DNA of 6,686 nucleotides from Methylocystaceae bacterium (GTDB taxonomy: Bacteria; Pseudomonadota; Alphaproteobacteria; Rhizobiales; Beijerinckiaceae), in assembly GCA_003105285.1 (NCBI GenBank), contig PQAN01000049.1, positions 1-6,686 on the forward strand. Direction: 5' to 3'. The translations under genes were made by a program, and so were the position numbers. Below the pieces are notes generated by a model. It worked only from the letters and a program-made list of their open reading frames with translations. It did no database searches and was not told where the DNA came from. Positions 1 through 5,601 of the stretch are shown here, one piece after another (positions within the stretch are counted from its first letter, which is position 1; the number at the start of each line of letters is the position of its first letter).

Positions 1-1
1 G

Positions 2-300
2 GAGTTCTTCCGGCACAAGCTCCCCTTCGACTGCTCTTCGCTGACGCACTGGCCGCAGAGGATGGATGAAGAGAAGCTCGCGGCGCTCATTCAGGAGAGC
101 CTTTCGGTCGCGACGAGAACCGGCGCCGCGAAGCCTTCCGACTTCTTCAAGATTATCGTCGATGCCATCGTGCAAGAGAAGGCCATCGCCTTTCCGATCG
201 ACACCCGAGACTGATGCATCGCGCGCGAGCTTCTGGCGCGCCTCAAGCGCTCATCGCGCATCAGCACCACGCGCACGCCAAGCAGTTCGAGTGCGCCAAT
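2..300 (+). pseudogene. IS5-family transposase remnant (N-terminal part, frameshifted)
   Basis: The frame opening at position 2 runs for 70 residues to a TGA at 212-214. It reads like the N-terminal part of IS5-type DDE transposases: an FRHKLPFDCSSLTHW segment, then EEKLAALIQESLSVATRTGAAKPSD, with the family's 'VD..VQEKAIAFP' strand near residues 53-65. Recognition is from memory of the family, not from a search. Downstream, family-like pieces sit in other frames: MHR at 214-222, ARELLARLKR at 221-250, and ALIAHQHHAHAKQF near 250-291. At least two frame changes and a small internal deletion are therefore needed. The stretch that usually separates these pieces (a variable loop ending in a tyrosine-rich segment) is missing. 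The 5' end lies outside the window, no catalytic DDE core is present and no terminal inverted repeat can be seen, so this is a dead fragment. Confidence 0.75.
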
Positions 301-510
301 ATAGACCGCTTTGTTCAGGGAAGCCGGAGGGAGTTCGGCGCACAAAGATTCGTGCGTTCTCTCGACGCCTACCCGCATGGCGGACGTGACGAGGGCCGCC
401 AGAACGTGCGAAAGCGCCTCTTCGAATGCGTTGTAATCGACGGTCTCGATGCAGGAGACGACGAATTTTCTGCGCCTATGAAATCGACTTTTGTGCAAAT
501 GTTCGGCCAT
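91..510 (-). CDS. Hypothetical protein, doubtful; possibly a gene truncated by the IS remnant
   Basis: I do not recognise this frame. From the ATG at 510 it would encode 139 residues. The first ~70 (antisense to 300-510) have a natural-looking composition, with an acidic and hydrophobic stretch around FEEALSHVLAALVTSAM and then LPPASLNKAVYIGALELL. A GGGAG lies just upstream of the ATG but is only one base away, which is too close for a normal ribosome site. An AT-rich tract at 527-545 could be promoter. The C-terminal half is simply the reverse of the IS5-type remnant, so an original gene could not have continued that way. A longer start at 597 is possible. It may be the 5' part of a gene cut off by the insertion sequence, or a chance open frame. 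Confidence that it is expressed is low. Confidence 0.25.
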   Translation of the reverse strand: MAEHLHKSRFHRRRKFVVSCIETVDYNAFEEALSHVLAALVTSAMRVGVERTHESLCAELPPASLNKAVYIGALELLGVRVVLMRDERLRRARSSRAMHQSRVSIGKAMAFSCTMASTIILKKSEGFAAPVLVATERLS

Positions 511-710
511 TCTCCCACCACTCGAAAGAAAATTTATTAATCTACGACAAAGCTCGATTTGACGAACGCTGCAGTGAGAGTCGCATTTTCCCGCCAATCA
601 TCTCATAACGGCTGGCGAGCGATCCGCATTTACCGGTATTGTGGCACCGCCCGCTTCGCGAGTGCTGTCATTGACATTTCCTGTTTCCTTTTCGCCGATG
701 ATTTTCGCTG

Positions 711-746
711 TCGGATGGACCACGAAACGAAATGTGGTCCGTCAGA
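711..746. repeat. Imperfect inverted repeat (hairpin)
   Basis: GGACCAC at 717-723 is exactly complementary to GTGGTCC at 734-740 across a ten-base loop. The pairing extends outward with one G-T wobble (716/741) and further A-T and G-C pairs, with one mismatch, to about 711 and 746. No T-run follows on either strand, so it is not a typical intrinsic terminator. A 7-base perfect stem alone is expected by chance in a window this size; only the extension makes it notable. Role unknown. Confidence 0.35.
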
Positions 747-1057
747 TCCGGTCCCGACATTTCCGAATCGGCCCACCACGAACGACGATCGATTTGCAGA
801 TCGTCAACGCCATCACTGCGTCGCAGACGAATTCGATCGATGCGCGGCAGAGCGCCGATGAAGGCGGCTTTCGCGCATTCCGTCCGCCAATTTGGCGTAT
901 CCGCTATGCACGAACTTCGCACGTCGGCGGACATGGATTTCCCTTCCCATGGGCGACGCGAACGCTCTTACACTGACGTTTTTCAGGTGCTATTCAGCAA
1001 GGTCGTTGCCCGCTGGATGGCGATTATCGGATGATCGTTGACGAACGACATTGCCTT

Positions 1058-1089
1058 GTCGTAGTATTCTAGCGTAGATTAGCGTAGTC
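1058..1089. repeat. Short direct repeats (GTCGTAGT / TAGCGTAG units)
   Basis: Two adjacent ten-base units, TAGCGTAGAT (1070-1079) and TAGCGTAGTC (1080-1089), share their first eight bases. They are preceded by a related GTCGTAGTAT at 1058-1067. Such phased units can be protein-binding sites (iterons, excisionase sites), but no function is shown. They lie ahead of the relaxase region in a relatively AT-rich stretch. Confidence 0.35.
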
Positions 1090-1096
1090 GTGGAAT

Positions 1097-1172
1097 AATG
1101 TGCAGTTGAGAGCAAGATAAAGCGAACCGCCGTTCGCGCCTCGCTGCGCTCGTAAATGGTTGTCTGCACATT
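1097..1172. repeat. 9-base inverted repeat enclosing a GC hairpin; weak oriT candidate
   Basis: AATGTGCAG (1097-1105) and CTGCACATT (1164-1172) are perfect inverted copies 58 bases apart. Between them lies a six-base stem GCGAAC (1122-1127) / GTTCGC (1132-1137) with a CGCC loop. Origins of transfer often lie just upstream of the relaxase gene and contain inverted repeats beside the nick site, and this region sits about 200-300 bases ahead of the relaxase. I do not see a known nick consensus (IncP or IncQ type). Repeats of this size are not statistically rare, so the assignment is speculative. Confidence 0.2.
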
Positions 1173-1295
1173 GGTTTTTGCAGCCTCCAAACGCACTCCC
1201 ATGCCTCTCCGCGATGTGCGTCGGTTCCCAGACGATGGGTTTTATCGCGTATTTTCAATTATATATGGGCGGTCATTCGGGAGGTGCGACGTGGC

Positions 1296-1712
1296 ATGTC
1301 CCGCCGTTCCTACGCTGGAGCGAGTATTTTTGCGCTCCATTACGATCGGCGCTCGAGAGCCATTGCGCAAGCCGATTTCGACGCCGATCGTCTCGGCATG
1401 GCGAGCGACGACAGAGATGACTTCCACATTCGATCGGGCCGATCCCGAGCAGGAGGAAAGAGCGTCCGTCCGCGCTCGCTGCCCTTCGTCCGGCAGGTCG
1501 AGATGGTAGTCCGCAAGGCCGGCGGCAATCCCAGCCGGATCGGCCGAGATACGGGGACGGCAGGCGGCCAGAAAGGAGAAGGAAGCGGCCGGTTCAACGC
1601 GCGGGGACGAGGCGCGAAGCTGGCGGCGTCGTTTCCGCGAGACGGCGGCGGCGGCGCGACTCCGCCGGACGGTTCCGATCGCGTCGCGTTGTCGTCAAGG
1701 CGCGCATCGTGA
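1296..1712 (+). pseudogene. Frameshifted 5' part of the relaxase gene
   Basis: This frame encodes the conserved N-terminal leader of alphaproteobacterial DUF3363 relaxases. A DDFHIR start-like motif (ATG at 1398) is followed by 'VRKAGGNPSR', GSGRFNARGRGAKLA and PRDGGG. It then runs into unrelated residues and a TGA at 1710-1712. From about 1653 the expected continuation (RDSAGRFRSRRVVVKARIVKLN) is in the frame of the downstream 1709-3502 gene. The switch falls in the GGCGGCGGCGGCG run at 1644-1656. One missing base there, for example the T of a TGG tryptophan codon between GGC codons, explains it exactly; repaired, the gene from 1398 would encode 701 residues. The true start is uncertain: ATG 1296 has a strong GGAGGT site ten bases upstream (1280-1285), while ATG 1398 has none but matches where family similarity begins. 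Confidence 0.75.
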
Positions 1713-3502
1713 AGCTCAATCCGCAACGCGGCTCGCATAGTCCGAAGGTGCGCGGCGCGATGAGCAAGGCCGTCGACGCTCACCTCCGCTATCTCGAACG
1801 CGATGGCGTCACCCGAGACGGCGAGAAGGGGCGCGCCTATTCCGCATTCGAGAACGAGGCGGACGGCCGCGCCTTCGTCGAGCGCGGACGCGAGGACCGT
1901 CATCAGTTCCGCTTCATCGTCGCGCCGGAGGACGCCGGCGACATGGCCGACTTGCGGGCCTTCACCCGCGACCTCATGCGGCAGATGGAGCAGGACCTCG
2001 AGACGGGCCTCGACTGGATCGCCGTCGACCATCACAACACCGGCCATCCTCACGCCCACATCATCGTCCGGGGCGTGCTCGACGACGGCCGTATCCTCAA
2101 TATCGCCGGTGACTATATCGCCCATGGCGTTCGTCATCGGGCAAGCGAGCTCGTCACGCTGGAGCTCGGTCATCAGAGCGAGATCGAGCTTCAGACGAAG
2201 CTCGCGAACGAAGTTGCGGCCGAGCGGCTGACGCGGCTCGACAAGATGCTGCTCGCCGAGCAGCACGAGCAAGGCGCCGTCGATCTCAGGCCCGGCGAAG
2301 GCGCCTCCTATCTCGTCCGGGAGAACCGGACGTTGCTGCTCGGCCGCGTGCGGCGCCTGGAACGCTATGGCCTCGCTGCCGAACTCGAGACGGGACGATG
2401 GGTCCTCTCCGACCGCGCCGAGCAGACGTTGGAAGAGCTCGGCGTTCGCAACGAAGCGATCTCCGCCATCCGCCGCGCGCTGGCCGGTCACGGTCTGGCG
2501 GAGGAGCGCGGCGCCGCCCAATATGTTTGCCACGGGGAGACCGGAAAGGAGCCGATCGTCGGCCGGGTGCTGGCCAAGGGGCTGGCCGGCGACGAGATGA
2601 GCGAGCGAGTCTATCTCGTCGTCGACGGCGTCGACGGACGAGTCCATCACATGGAGTTCGCCGATCCGACCCGCGTCGAGGAGGTCGGCCGAGGCATGAT
2701 CGTCGAGGCCGCGCCCGCCGTTTCCGGTCCGAGACCTGCCGACCGCAACATCGCCATCGTCGCGGAGAACGACGGCGTCTACCGGCCGAGCGCTCATCTC
2801 GAACGCATTCGCGAGAGCTTCGAGCGGCAGGGCAAGGACCCGGACGTATTCGTCCGCTTCCATGTTCGCCGGCTGGAAGCGCTGCGCCGGGCCGGGCATG
2901 TCGAACGCGTCGACGCGGATCACTGGCGCGTGCCGAAGGATGTCGTCGAGCGCGGCCGAGCCTATGACCTCGCTCAGGGCGGCGACGGCGTTCGCGTGCG
3001 CACGCTCTCGACCTTCGACCTCGAACGGCAGATTGCGAGCGACGGAGCGACGTGGCTCGACCGCGAACTCGTCGCTGACAAACGGACTCCGATAGCAGAA
3101 GTGGGCTTCGGTCGGGATGTGAAGAACGCGCTCCACCGGCGCGCCGAACGGCTGGTGGAAATGGGCCTCGCGACCGACAACGGAAAATCCATCTCCATCC
3201 CGCGCGTCGCCGTCGCCACGCTGGAGCGGCGGGAGGTGGAGCGCGTCGGCCGTCAGATGGCCGCGGAGCGCAGCTTGTCGTATGCGCCGAGCGGGCCGGG
3301 CGAATACGTGTCGGGGCGGCTGGCGGGCGTCGCCAATCTCGCCAGCGGGCGCTTCGCGATGATCGAGGACGGCCTCGGCTTCCAGCTCGTGCCGTGGCAG
3401 CCCGTTCTCGAAAAGTGCATCGGCCAGTATCTTAGCGGCGTTCACCGTGACGGCGGCGGCATCGAGTGGGACCTCGGCCGCAAACGGGGACTCGGCTTGT
3501 GA
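1709..3502 (+). CDS. VirD2-like relaxase with DUF3363 domain (MOB-P type), catalytic and C-terminal part
   Basis: A conjugative relaxase nicks one strand at oriT, stays covalently attached through a tyrosine and leads the strand into the recipient. The frame from GTG 1709 has 597 residues. The likely nucleophile is Tyr28 in HLRYLERDG (motif I). The metal-binding histidine motif is at residues 107-122 (DHHNTGHPHAHIIVRG; His108, 109, 113, 115, 117), and a DRHQFRFIV strand lies before it. The DUF3363 region follows from about residue 123 (DDGRILNIAGDYIAHG) to the end with no internal stop. GTG 1709 is only where this frame becomes open to translation after the upstream shift. Family members start about 100 residues earlier and carry a basic leader, found here in the other frame. 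The catalytic residues survive, but the protein would lack its leader unless the shift is an error or is bypassed. No TraG or Trb transfer genes follow, which is unusual. Confidence 0.9.
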   Translation: MKLNPQRGSHSPKVRGAMSKAVDAHLRYLERDGVTRDGEKGRAYSAFENEADGRAFVERGREDRHQFRFIVAPEDAGDMADLRAFTRDLMRQMEQDLETGLDWIAVDHHNTGHPHAHIIVRGVLDDGRILNIAGDYIAHGVRHRASELVTLELGHQSEIELQTKLANEVAAERLTRLDKMLLAEQHEQGAVDLRPGEGASYLVRENRTLLLGRVRRLERYGLAAELETGRWVLSDRAEQTLEELGVRNEAISAIRRALAGHGLAEERGAAQYVCHGETGKEPIVGRVLAKGLAGDEMSERVYLVVDGVDGRVHHMEFADPTRVEEVGRGMIVEAAPAVSGPRPADRNIAIVAENDGVYRPSAHLERIRESFERQGKDPDVFVRFHVRRLEALRRAGHVERVDADHWRVPKDVVERGRAYDLAQGGDGVRVRTLSTFDLERQIASDGATWLDRELVADKRTPIAEVGFGRDVKNALHRRAERLVEMGLATDNGKSISIPRVAVATLERREVERVGRQMAAERSLSYAPSGPGEYVSGRLAGVANLASGRFAMIEDGLGFQLVPWQPVLEKCIGQYLSGVHRDGGGIEWDLGRKRGLGL

Positions 3503-3589
3503 CGGAGCCGCGCTGAGCGCGTGATGCGCTTGTCAGCTCGTGCGCGCCGGATGTCAGGACGGCGTGCTGCATGTCCTCGAGCCGTCGGC

Positions 3590-3820
3590 TCATGGCTGTT
3601 TCTTCCGCAGCCTCACACCCGGCCCCTCGCCGTTCTCGTCGACGAAAATCACGCCCGCCGTCTCGAGGGCGGTGCGGATCGCAGCGACCGTACGGGGCTT
3701 CAATTCCTCACCCGCTTCGAGGCGAGAAACCGTCGCCGGCGCGACCTGCGCCAGCTCCGCCAGCTCCCGCACGCCAATTCCCAGGGCGACGCGCGCCATC
3801 TTGCATTGAACAGCCAGCAT
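3590..3820 (-). CDS. Small XRE-family helix-turn-helix regulator
   Basis: A 76-residue DNA-binding protein made almost entirely of one Cro/C1-type helix-turn-helix. The recognition region is VRELAELAQVAPATVSRLEAG (residues 17-37), followed by KPRTVAAIRTALETAGVIF and the common tail DENGEGPGVRLRKK. That tail and the size are typical of small XRE regulators in rhizobial genomes and mobile elements. I chose ATG 3820 because family members usually begin a few residues before the MLxxxQCKxAR helix. A GTG at 3868 would add 16 residues of untypical sequence. Neither start has a clear ribosome site. It converges with the relaxase gene, their stops about 88 bases apart, and is divergent from the 4048 gene. 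It could repress either its own promoter or the divergent one; that role is inferred from position only. Confidence 0.85.
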   Translation of the reverse strand: MLAVQCKMARVALGIGVRELAELAQVAPATVSRLEAGEELKPRTVAAIRTALETAGVIFVDENGEGPGVRLRKKQP

Positions 3821-4047
3821 TTTGGAACGTGGTTCTATTTTTGGATTGACGTTATGCGAATGCGGCACTAAAAAGAGAGCGCCGTAACAAAACCATTACC
3901 ACGCCGCCCGCCGTCGGAAAATCCATTTCCGGCGAACGCGCGAGGCTTGCCCGTGACCAAAGCTCAGCAAGACGCCGTCTTTGCTGGACGATGAGGGAAG
4001 CCTTCGCGCTCGCGCGGCTCGTAACCAGGCTGATGAGGAGTTCGGAT
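3821..4047. promoter_or_regulatory. Divergent intergenic region with a small inverted repeat
   Basis: This 227-base gap separates the minus-strand XRE gene from the plus-strand 189-residue gene, so both promoters should lie here. Part is AT-rich (3830-3900). CGGAAA (3915-3920) and TTTCCG (3926-3931) form a short inverted repeat that could be an operator. A GAGGAG ribosome site (4035-4040) serves the plus-strand gene. No consensus promoter stands out. Confidence 0.35.
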
Positions 4048-4617
4048 ATGGCTGAGCCCGAGGCGACTTCTTTCACCCGAAGGACCTTGTTGGTCGCGAG
4101 TGTCGGCGCCGCCGCGCCTGCGCCTTTCAGAGGAGTCGCGCCCGTCGTCGATACATCGCGTACGGAAGTCGCCGACCCGGCGACGTCCGTGTGGACGCAG
4201 TGGAGGACGGCCCGGGATTTTGCAGATGCGCTCTGCCGGAAACAACAAAGCTTGGAAACCCGATTGATGCAGTTGATCCGCGCTTCCCGCACGATCGGCG
4301 AGGCTGCGGACGCCGAGACGGACCAAGCCGGCTGTGAAGAGGACCACCGAGTCCGCTGGGCCGCCGCCGATTTGGCTATCGGCTATTCCGAAGCGAAAAA
4401 AGAAGAGGAGCAAGCCGCGGACACGGCGAAAGAACTCGCCGATGCGCTGGCGGCGACGCCGGCGTTGTCCATCGCAGGCGTGGCGGCCAAGCTTCACGCT
4501 ATTCTCCGAGAGGGCGAATGGTGCGAGAACTGCCCCGAATTTCCCTGGCCGCAGGTTCGTTCCGCGCTGACCGATTTGATCCGCATAGGTCGCCTCGACT
4601 CGTTTCCCGAGCTTTGA
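4048..4617 (+). CDS. Hypothetical protein with Tat-like N-terminus
   Basis: The protein has 189 residues from ATG 4048, which has a GAGGAG site seven bases upstream; an upstream ATG at 3991 lacks one. Residues 9-26 read FTRRTLLVASVGAAAPAP: a twin arginine (11-12) followed by a moderately hydrophobic, alanine-rich stretch. This resembles a twin-arginine export signal, though the hydrophobic core is short. The mature part is helical. It has VWTQWRTARDFADALCRKQQSLETRL (48-73), then a charged alanine-rich segment (103-137) likely to form a coiled coil, and a conserved-looking C-terminus (143-183) with SIAGVAAKLHAILREGE and EFPWPQVRSALTDLIRIGRL. Similar proteins of unknown function are common in Bradyrhizobium and relatives, by recollection only. 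No catalytic motif is evident. The frame and codon use look intact. It is followed by a small hairpin rather than another gene of the same operon. Confidence 0.8.
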   Translation: MAEPEATSFTRRTLLVASVGAAAPAPFRGVAPVVDTSRTEVADPATSVWTQWRTARDFADALCRKQQSLETRLMQLIRASRTIGEAADAETDQAGCEEDHRVRWAAADLAIGYSEAKKEEEQAADTAKELADALAATPALSIAGVAAKLHAILREGEWCENCPEFPWPQVRSALTDLIRIGRLDSFPEL

Positions 4618-4625
4618 AACGGATT

Positions 4626-4641
4626 CAGCGTCGACACGCTG
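4626..4641 (+). other. Small hairpin just after the 4048-4617 gene
   Basis: CAGCGT (4626-4631) and ACGCTG (4636-4641) pair perfectly around a CGAC loop, nine bases after the stop codon. No T-run follows, so it is at best a weak or factor-dependent terminator or an mRNA-stabilising stem. Confidence 0.3.
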
Positions 4642-4645
4642 CGTC

Positions 4646-4756
4646 ATCGGGAGCAAGGCTCGCGACAGCCGGAAGGGCCGAGCCTATCTTCTGGTGATCG
4701 AGCGCGCGCCCAAGGCGATCCAGAAGGCTTTGCGGACAGCAGTACAGGGCTCTTGA
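4646..4756 (+). pseudogene. Possible C-terminal remnant of an unidentified gene
   Basis: A frame of 36 codons (IGSKARDSRKGRAYLLVIER, then about 16 more residues) ends at TGA 4754-4756. It has GC-rich third positions and a coding-like composition. It has no ATG or ribosome site and extends backward only into the out-of-frame end of the preceding gene. I do not recognise the family. It may be the tail of a deleted gene, or chance. Confidence 0.2.
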
Positions 4757-4781
4757 TTTAAGCCATATAAGGAATATTATT
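4753..4781 (+). promoter_or_regulatory. Candidate promoter and ribosome site ahead of the toxin-antitoxin pair
   Basis: TTGATT at 4753-4758 and TATTAT at 4775-4780 are 16 bases apart and resemble sigma-70 -35 and -10 boxes (4/6 and 5/6 matches). AAGGAA at 4769-4774 is a good Shine-Dalgarno sequence placed eight bases before the ATT at 4783. The two assignments conflict, since this promoter would start RNA near 4787, after the ribosome site. The ribosome site is the better supported of the two, and the promoter is then probably further upstream. Confidence 0.35.
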
Positions 4782-4782
4782 C

Positions 4783-5148
4783 ATTAGATGGCCGGTCGAA
4801 TATACGGACGAGTTCGGCTCATGGTGGGAGACCCTCACGGAGGCCGAGCAGATCAGCATCGACGCCCATGTTCGCAAGCTGGAGCAGCGCGGTCCCAACC
4901 TGCCGTTCCCCTATTCGAGCGGCGTCAACGGATCGCGCCACGCCCATATGCGGGAGTTGCGCGTACAGAGCGGCGGCAAGCCCCTGCGGGTGTTCTATGC
5001 TTTCGATCCGCGCCGAATGGCCATCCTGCTGATCGGCGGCGACAAGACCGGCGACCAGCGGTTTTACAAGCGTATGATCCCGATCGCCGACGCGCTCTAC
5101 GACGAGCATCTGGCGGAGTTGGAGAAGGAGAAGAACGATGGCCGGTAG
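4783..5148 (+). CDS. HigB/Gp49-like (RelE superfamily) toxin, apparently with an ATT start
   Basis: Toxins of this family are ribosome-dependent mRNA endonucleases neutralised by a partner XRE antitoxin. The frame shows the family pattern: WPVEYTDEFGSWWETLTEAEQ near the N-terminus, LPFPYSSGVNGSRHAHMRELRV in the middle, then LRVFYAFDPRRMAILLIGGDKTGD and a C-terminal helix (IADALYDEHLAELEKEK). Family members start 'MxWxVEfTDEF'. Here the codon at that position (4783) is ATT, with no ATG, GTG or TTG between the upstream stop TAA (4768-4770) and ATG 4948. From ATT the product would be 121 residues, the usual family length, and AAGGAA (4769-4774) is correctly spaced for it. ATG 4948 would give only 66 residues without the N-terminal helices. 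The nearby ATG 4788 is in another frame. The gene is therefore either weakly expressed from a rare start or silenced by a start-codon mutation. Its last 11 bases overlap the antitoxin gene. Confidence 0.8.
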   Translation: MRWPVEYTDEFGSWWETLTEAEQISIDAHVRKLEQRGPNLPFPYSSGVNGSRHAHMRELRVQSGGKPLRVFYAFDPRRMAILLIGGDKTGDQRFYKRMIPIADALYDEHLAELEKEKNDGR

Positions 5149-5470
5149 GCGTTCCTTCGCGGAGCTTCGCACCCGCATGTCGTCCCGGGCGCAGACCGAG
5201 GCGGAGGCCGAGGCGAAGCGTCTCGGTGAGGAAATGGACCTTGCCGAGGTGCGCCGCGCCTTGAAGCTGTCGCAGGAAGAGATCGGGCAGACGCTCCAAA
5301 TCAAACAGGGATCGGTCGCCAAGATCGAGAAGCGGGCGGATATGTATGTCAGCACGCTGCGCCGCTTCATCGAAGCGATGGGCGGCGAGTTGGAGATCGT
5401 CGCGCGATTCCCCGATCACGTCGTCAAGATCAAGAATTTCGCCGATCTCAACGAGAAGGACCGAGCCTGA
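5138..5470 (+). CDS. XRE-family antitoxin (HigA-like) of the toxin-antitoxin pair
   Basis: The protein has 110 residues from ATG 5138, with an AAGGAG site (5125-5130) seven bases upstream inside the toxin gene. An N-terminal charged helix (residues 1-33) is followed by a helix-turn-helix (about 34-68) with LSQEEIGQTLQIKQGSVAKIEKR. The C-terminal part, YVSTLRRFIEAMGGELEIVARFPD, is the usual ending of HigB-partner XRE antitoxins. It should bind the toxin and repress the shared promoter, as is known for the family. The 11-base overlap and toxin-first order indicate one transcript with translational coupling. The frame is intact with no odd residues. Family and partner are clear, but the specific gene name is not certain. 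Confidence 0.9.
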   Translation: MAGRRSFAELRTRMSSRAQTEAEAEAKRLGEEMDLAEVRRALKLSQEEIGQTLQIKQGSVAKIEKRADMYVSTLRRFIEAMGGELEIVARFPDHVVKIKNFADLNEKDRA

Positions 5471-5510
5471 CGCCTACGCCGGAAACAACCGCTCGCAAGT
5501 ATTTTTACGC

Positions 5511-5522
5511 CGCCGTACGGCG
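5511..5522. repeat. 12-base perfect palindrome downstream of the antitoxin
   Basis: CGCCGTACGGCG is a perfect palindrome 40 bases after the antitoxin stop. The T-run (5502-5506) lies on its 5' side, so it does not form an intrinsic terminator on either strand. It could be an operator. A palindrome of this length is expected about once or twice by chance in the window. Confidence 0.25.
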
Positions 5523-5601
5523 AAGGGATTTTCGGTCTTCTCATCCTCGGCTTGCCGTCGCTTCATACCCGTTTGACGTCGGAAAGAAAGCGAGCGACGG
5601 C

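Larger units (their letters stand above)
511..1295. other. Gene-poor stretch with small repeats and hairpins
   Basis: Open frames exist on both strands (for example 668-934 minus, 641-976 plus and 732-1034 plus). None shows a recognisable domain or a ribosome site, and they shadow each other, so I do not call a gene. The stretch is less GC-rich than the coding part of the window, especially at 527-545 and 1050-1115. It contains a hairpin at 711-746, a tandem 10-base repeat at 1070-1089 and a 9-base inverted repeat at 1097-1172, listed separately. It may be degraded mobile-element DNA. Confidence 0.5.

Noticed and set aside
1640..1660. Programmed -1 ribosomal frameshifting in the relaxase.
   Set aside because: The GGC run is not a classic slippery heptamer and no convincing downstream pseudoknot was seen. 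A simple base loss explains the change of frame.
1340..3445. A 701-codon open frame on the minus strand opposite the relaxase.
   Set aside because: Long antisense frames are common opposite GC-rich genes. The relaxase frame carries clear family motifs, and the antisense product has no recognisable domain.
3821..3868. An N-terminal extension of the XRE gene from GTG 3868.
   Set aside because: The extra 16 residues do not resemble family starts and there is no ribosome site; ATG 3820 fits the family better, although it also lacks a clear site.
3181..3926. The 12-base sequence CGGAAAATCCAT occurs at 3181-3192 and 3915-3926.
   Set aside because: One copy lies inside relaxase codons and the flanks do not match. 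One or two such pairs are near chance expectation, so no recombination site is claimed.
4787..5146. The ten-base sequence GATGGCCGGT occurs at 4787-4796 and 5137-5146, near both toxin and antitoxin starts.
   Set aside because: Repeated ten-mers are expected many times by chance in a window this long, and the first copy is out of frame with the toxin.
4788..5264. An open frame from ATG 4788 on the plus strand (158 residues).
   Set aside because: It is out of phase with the toxin family motifs, arginine- and proline-rich like a shadow frame, and its ATG is poorly placed relative to the AAGGAA site.
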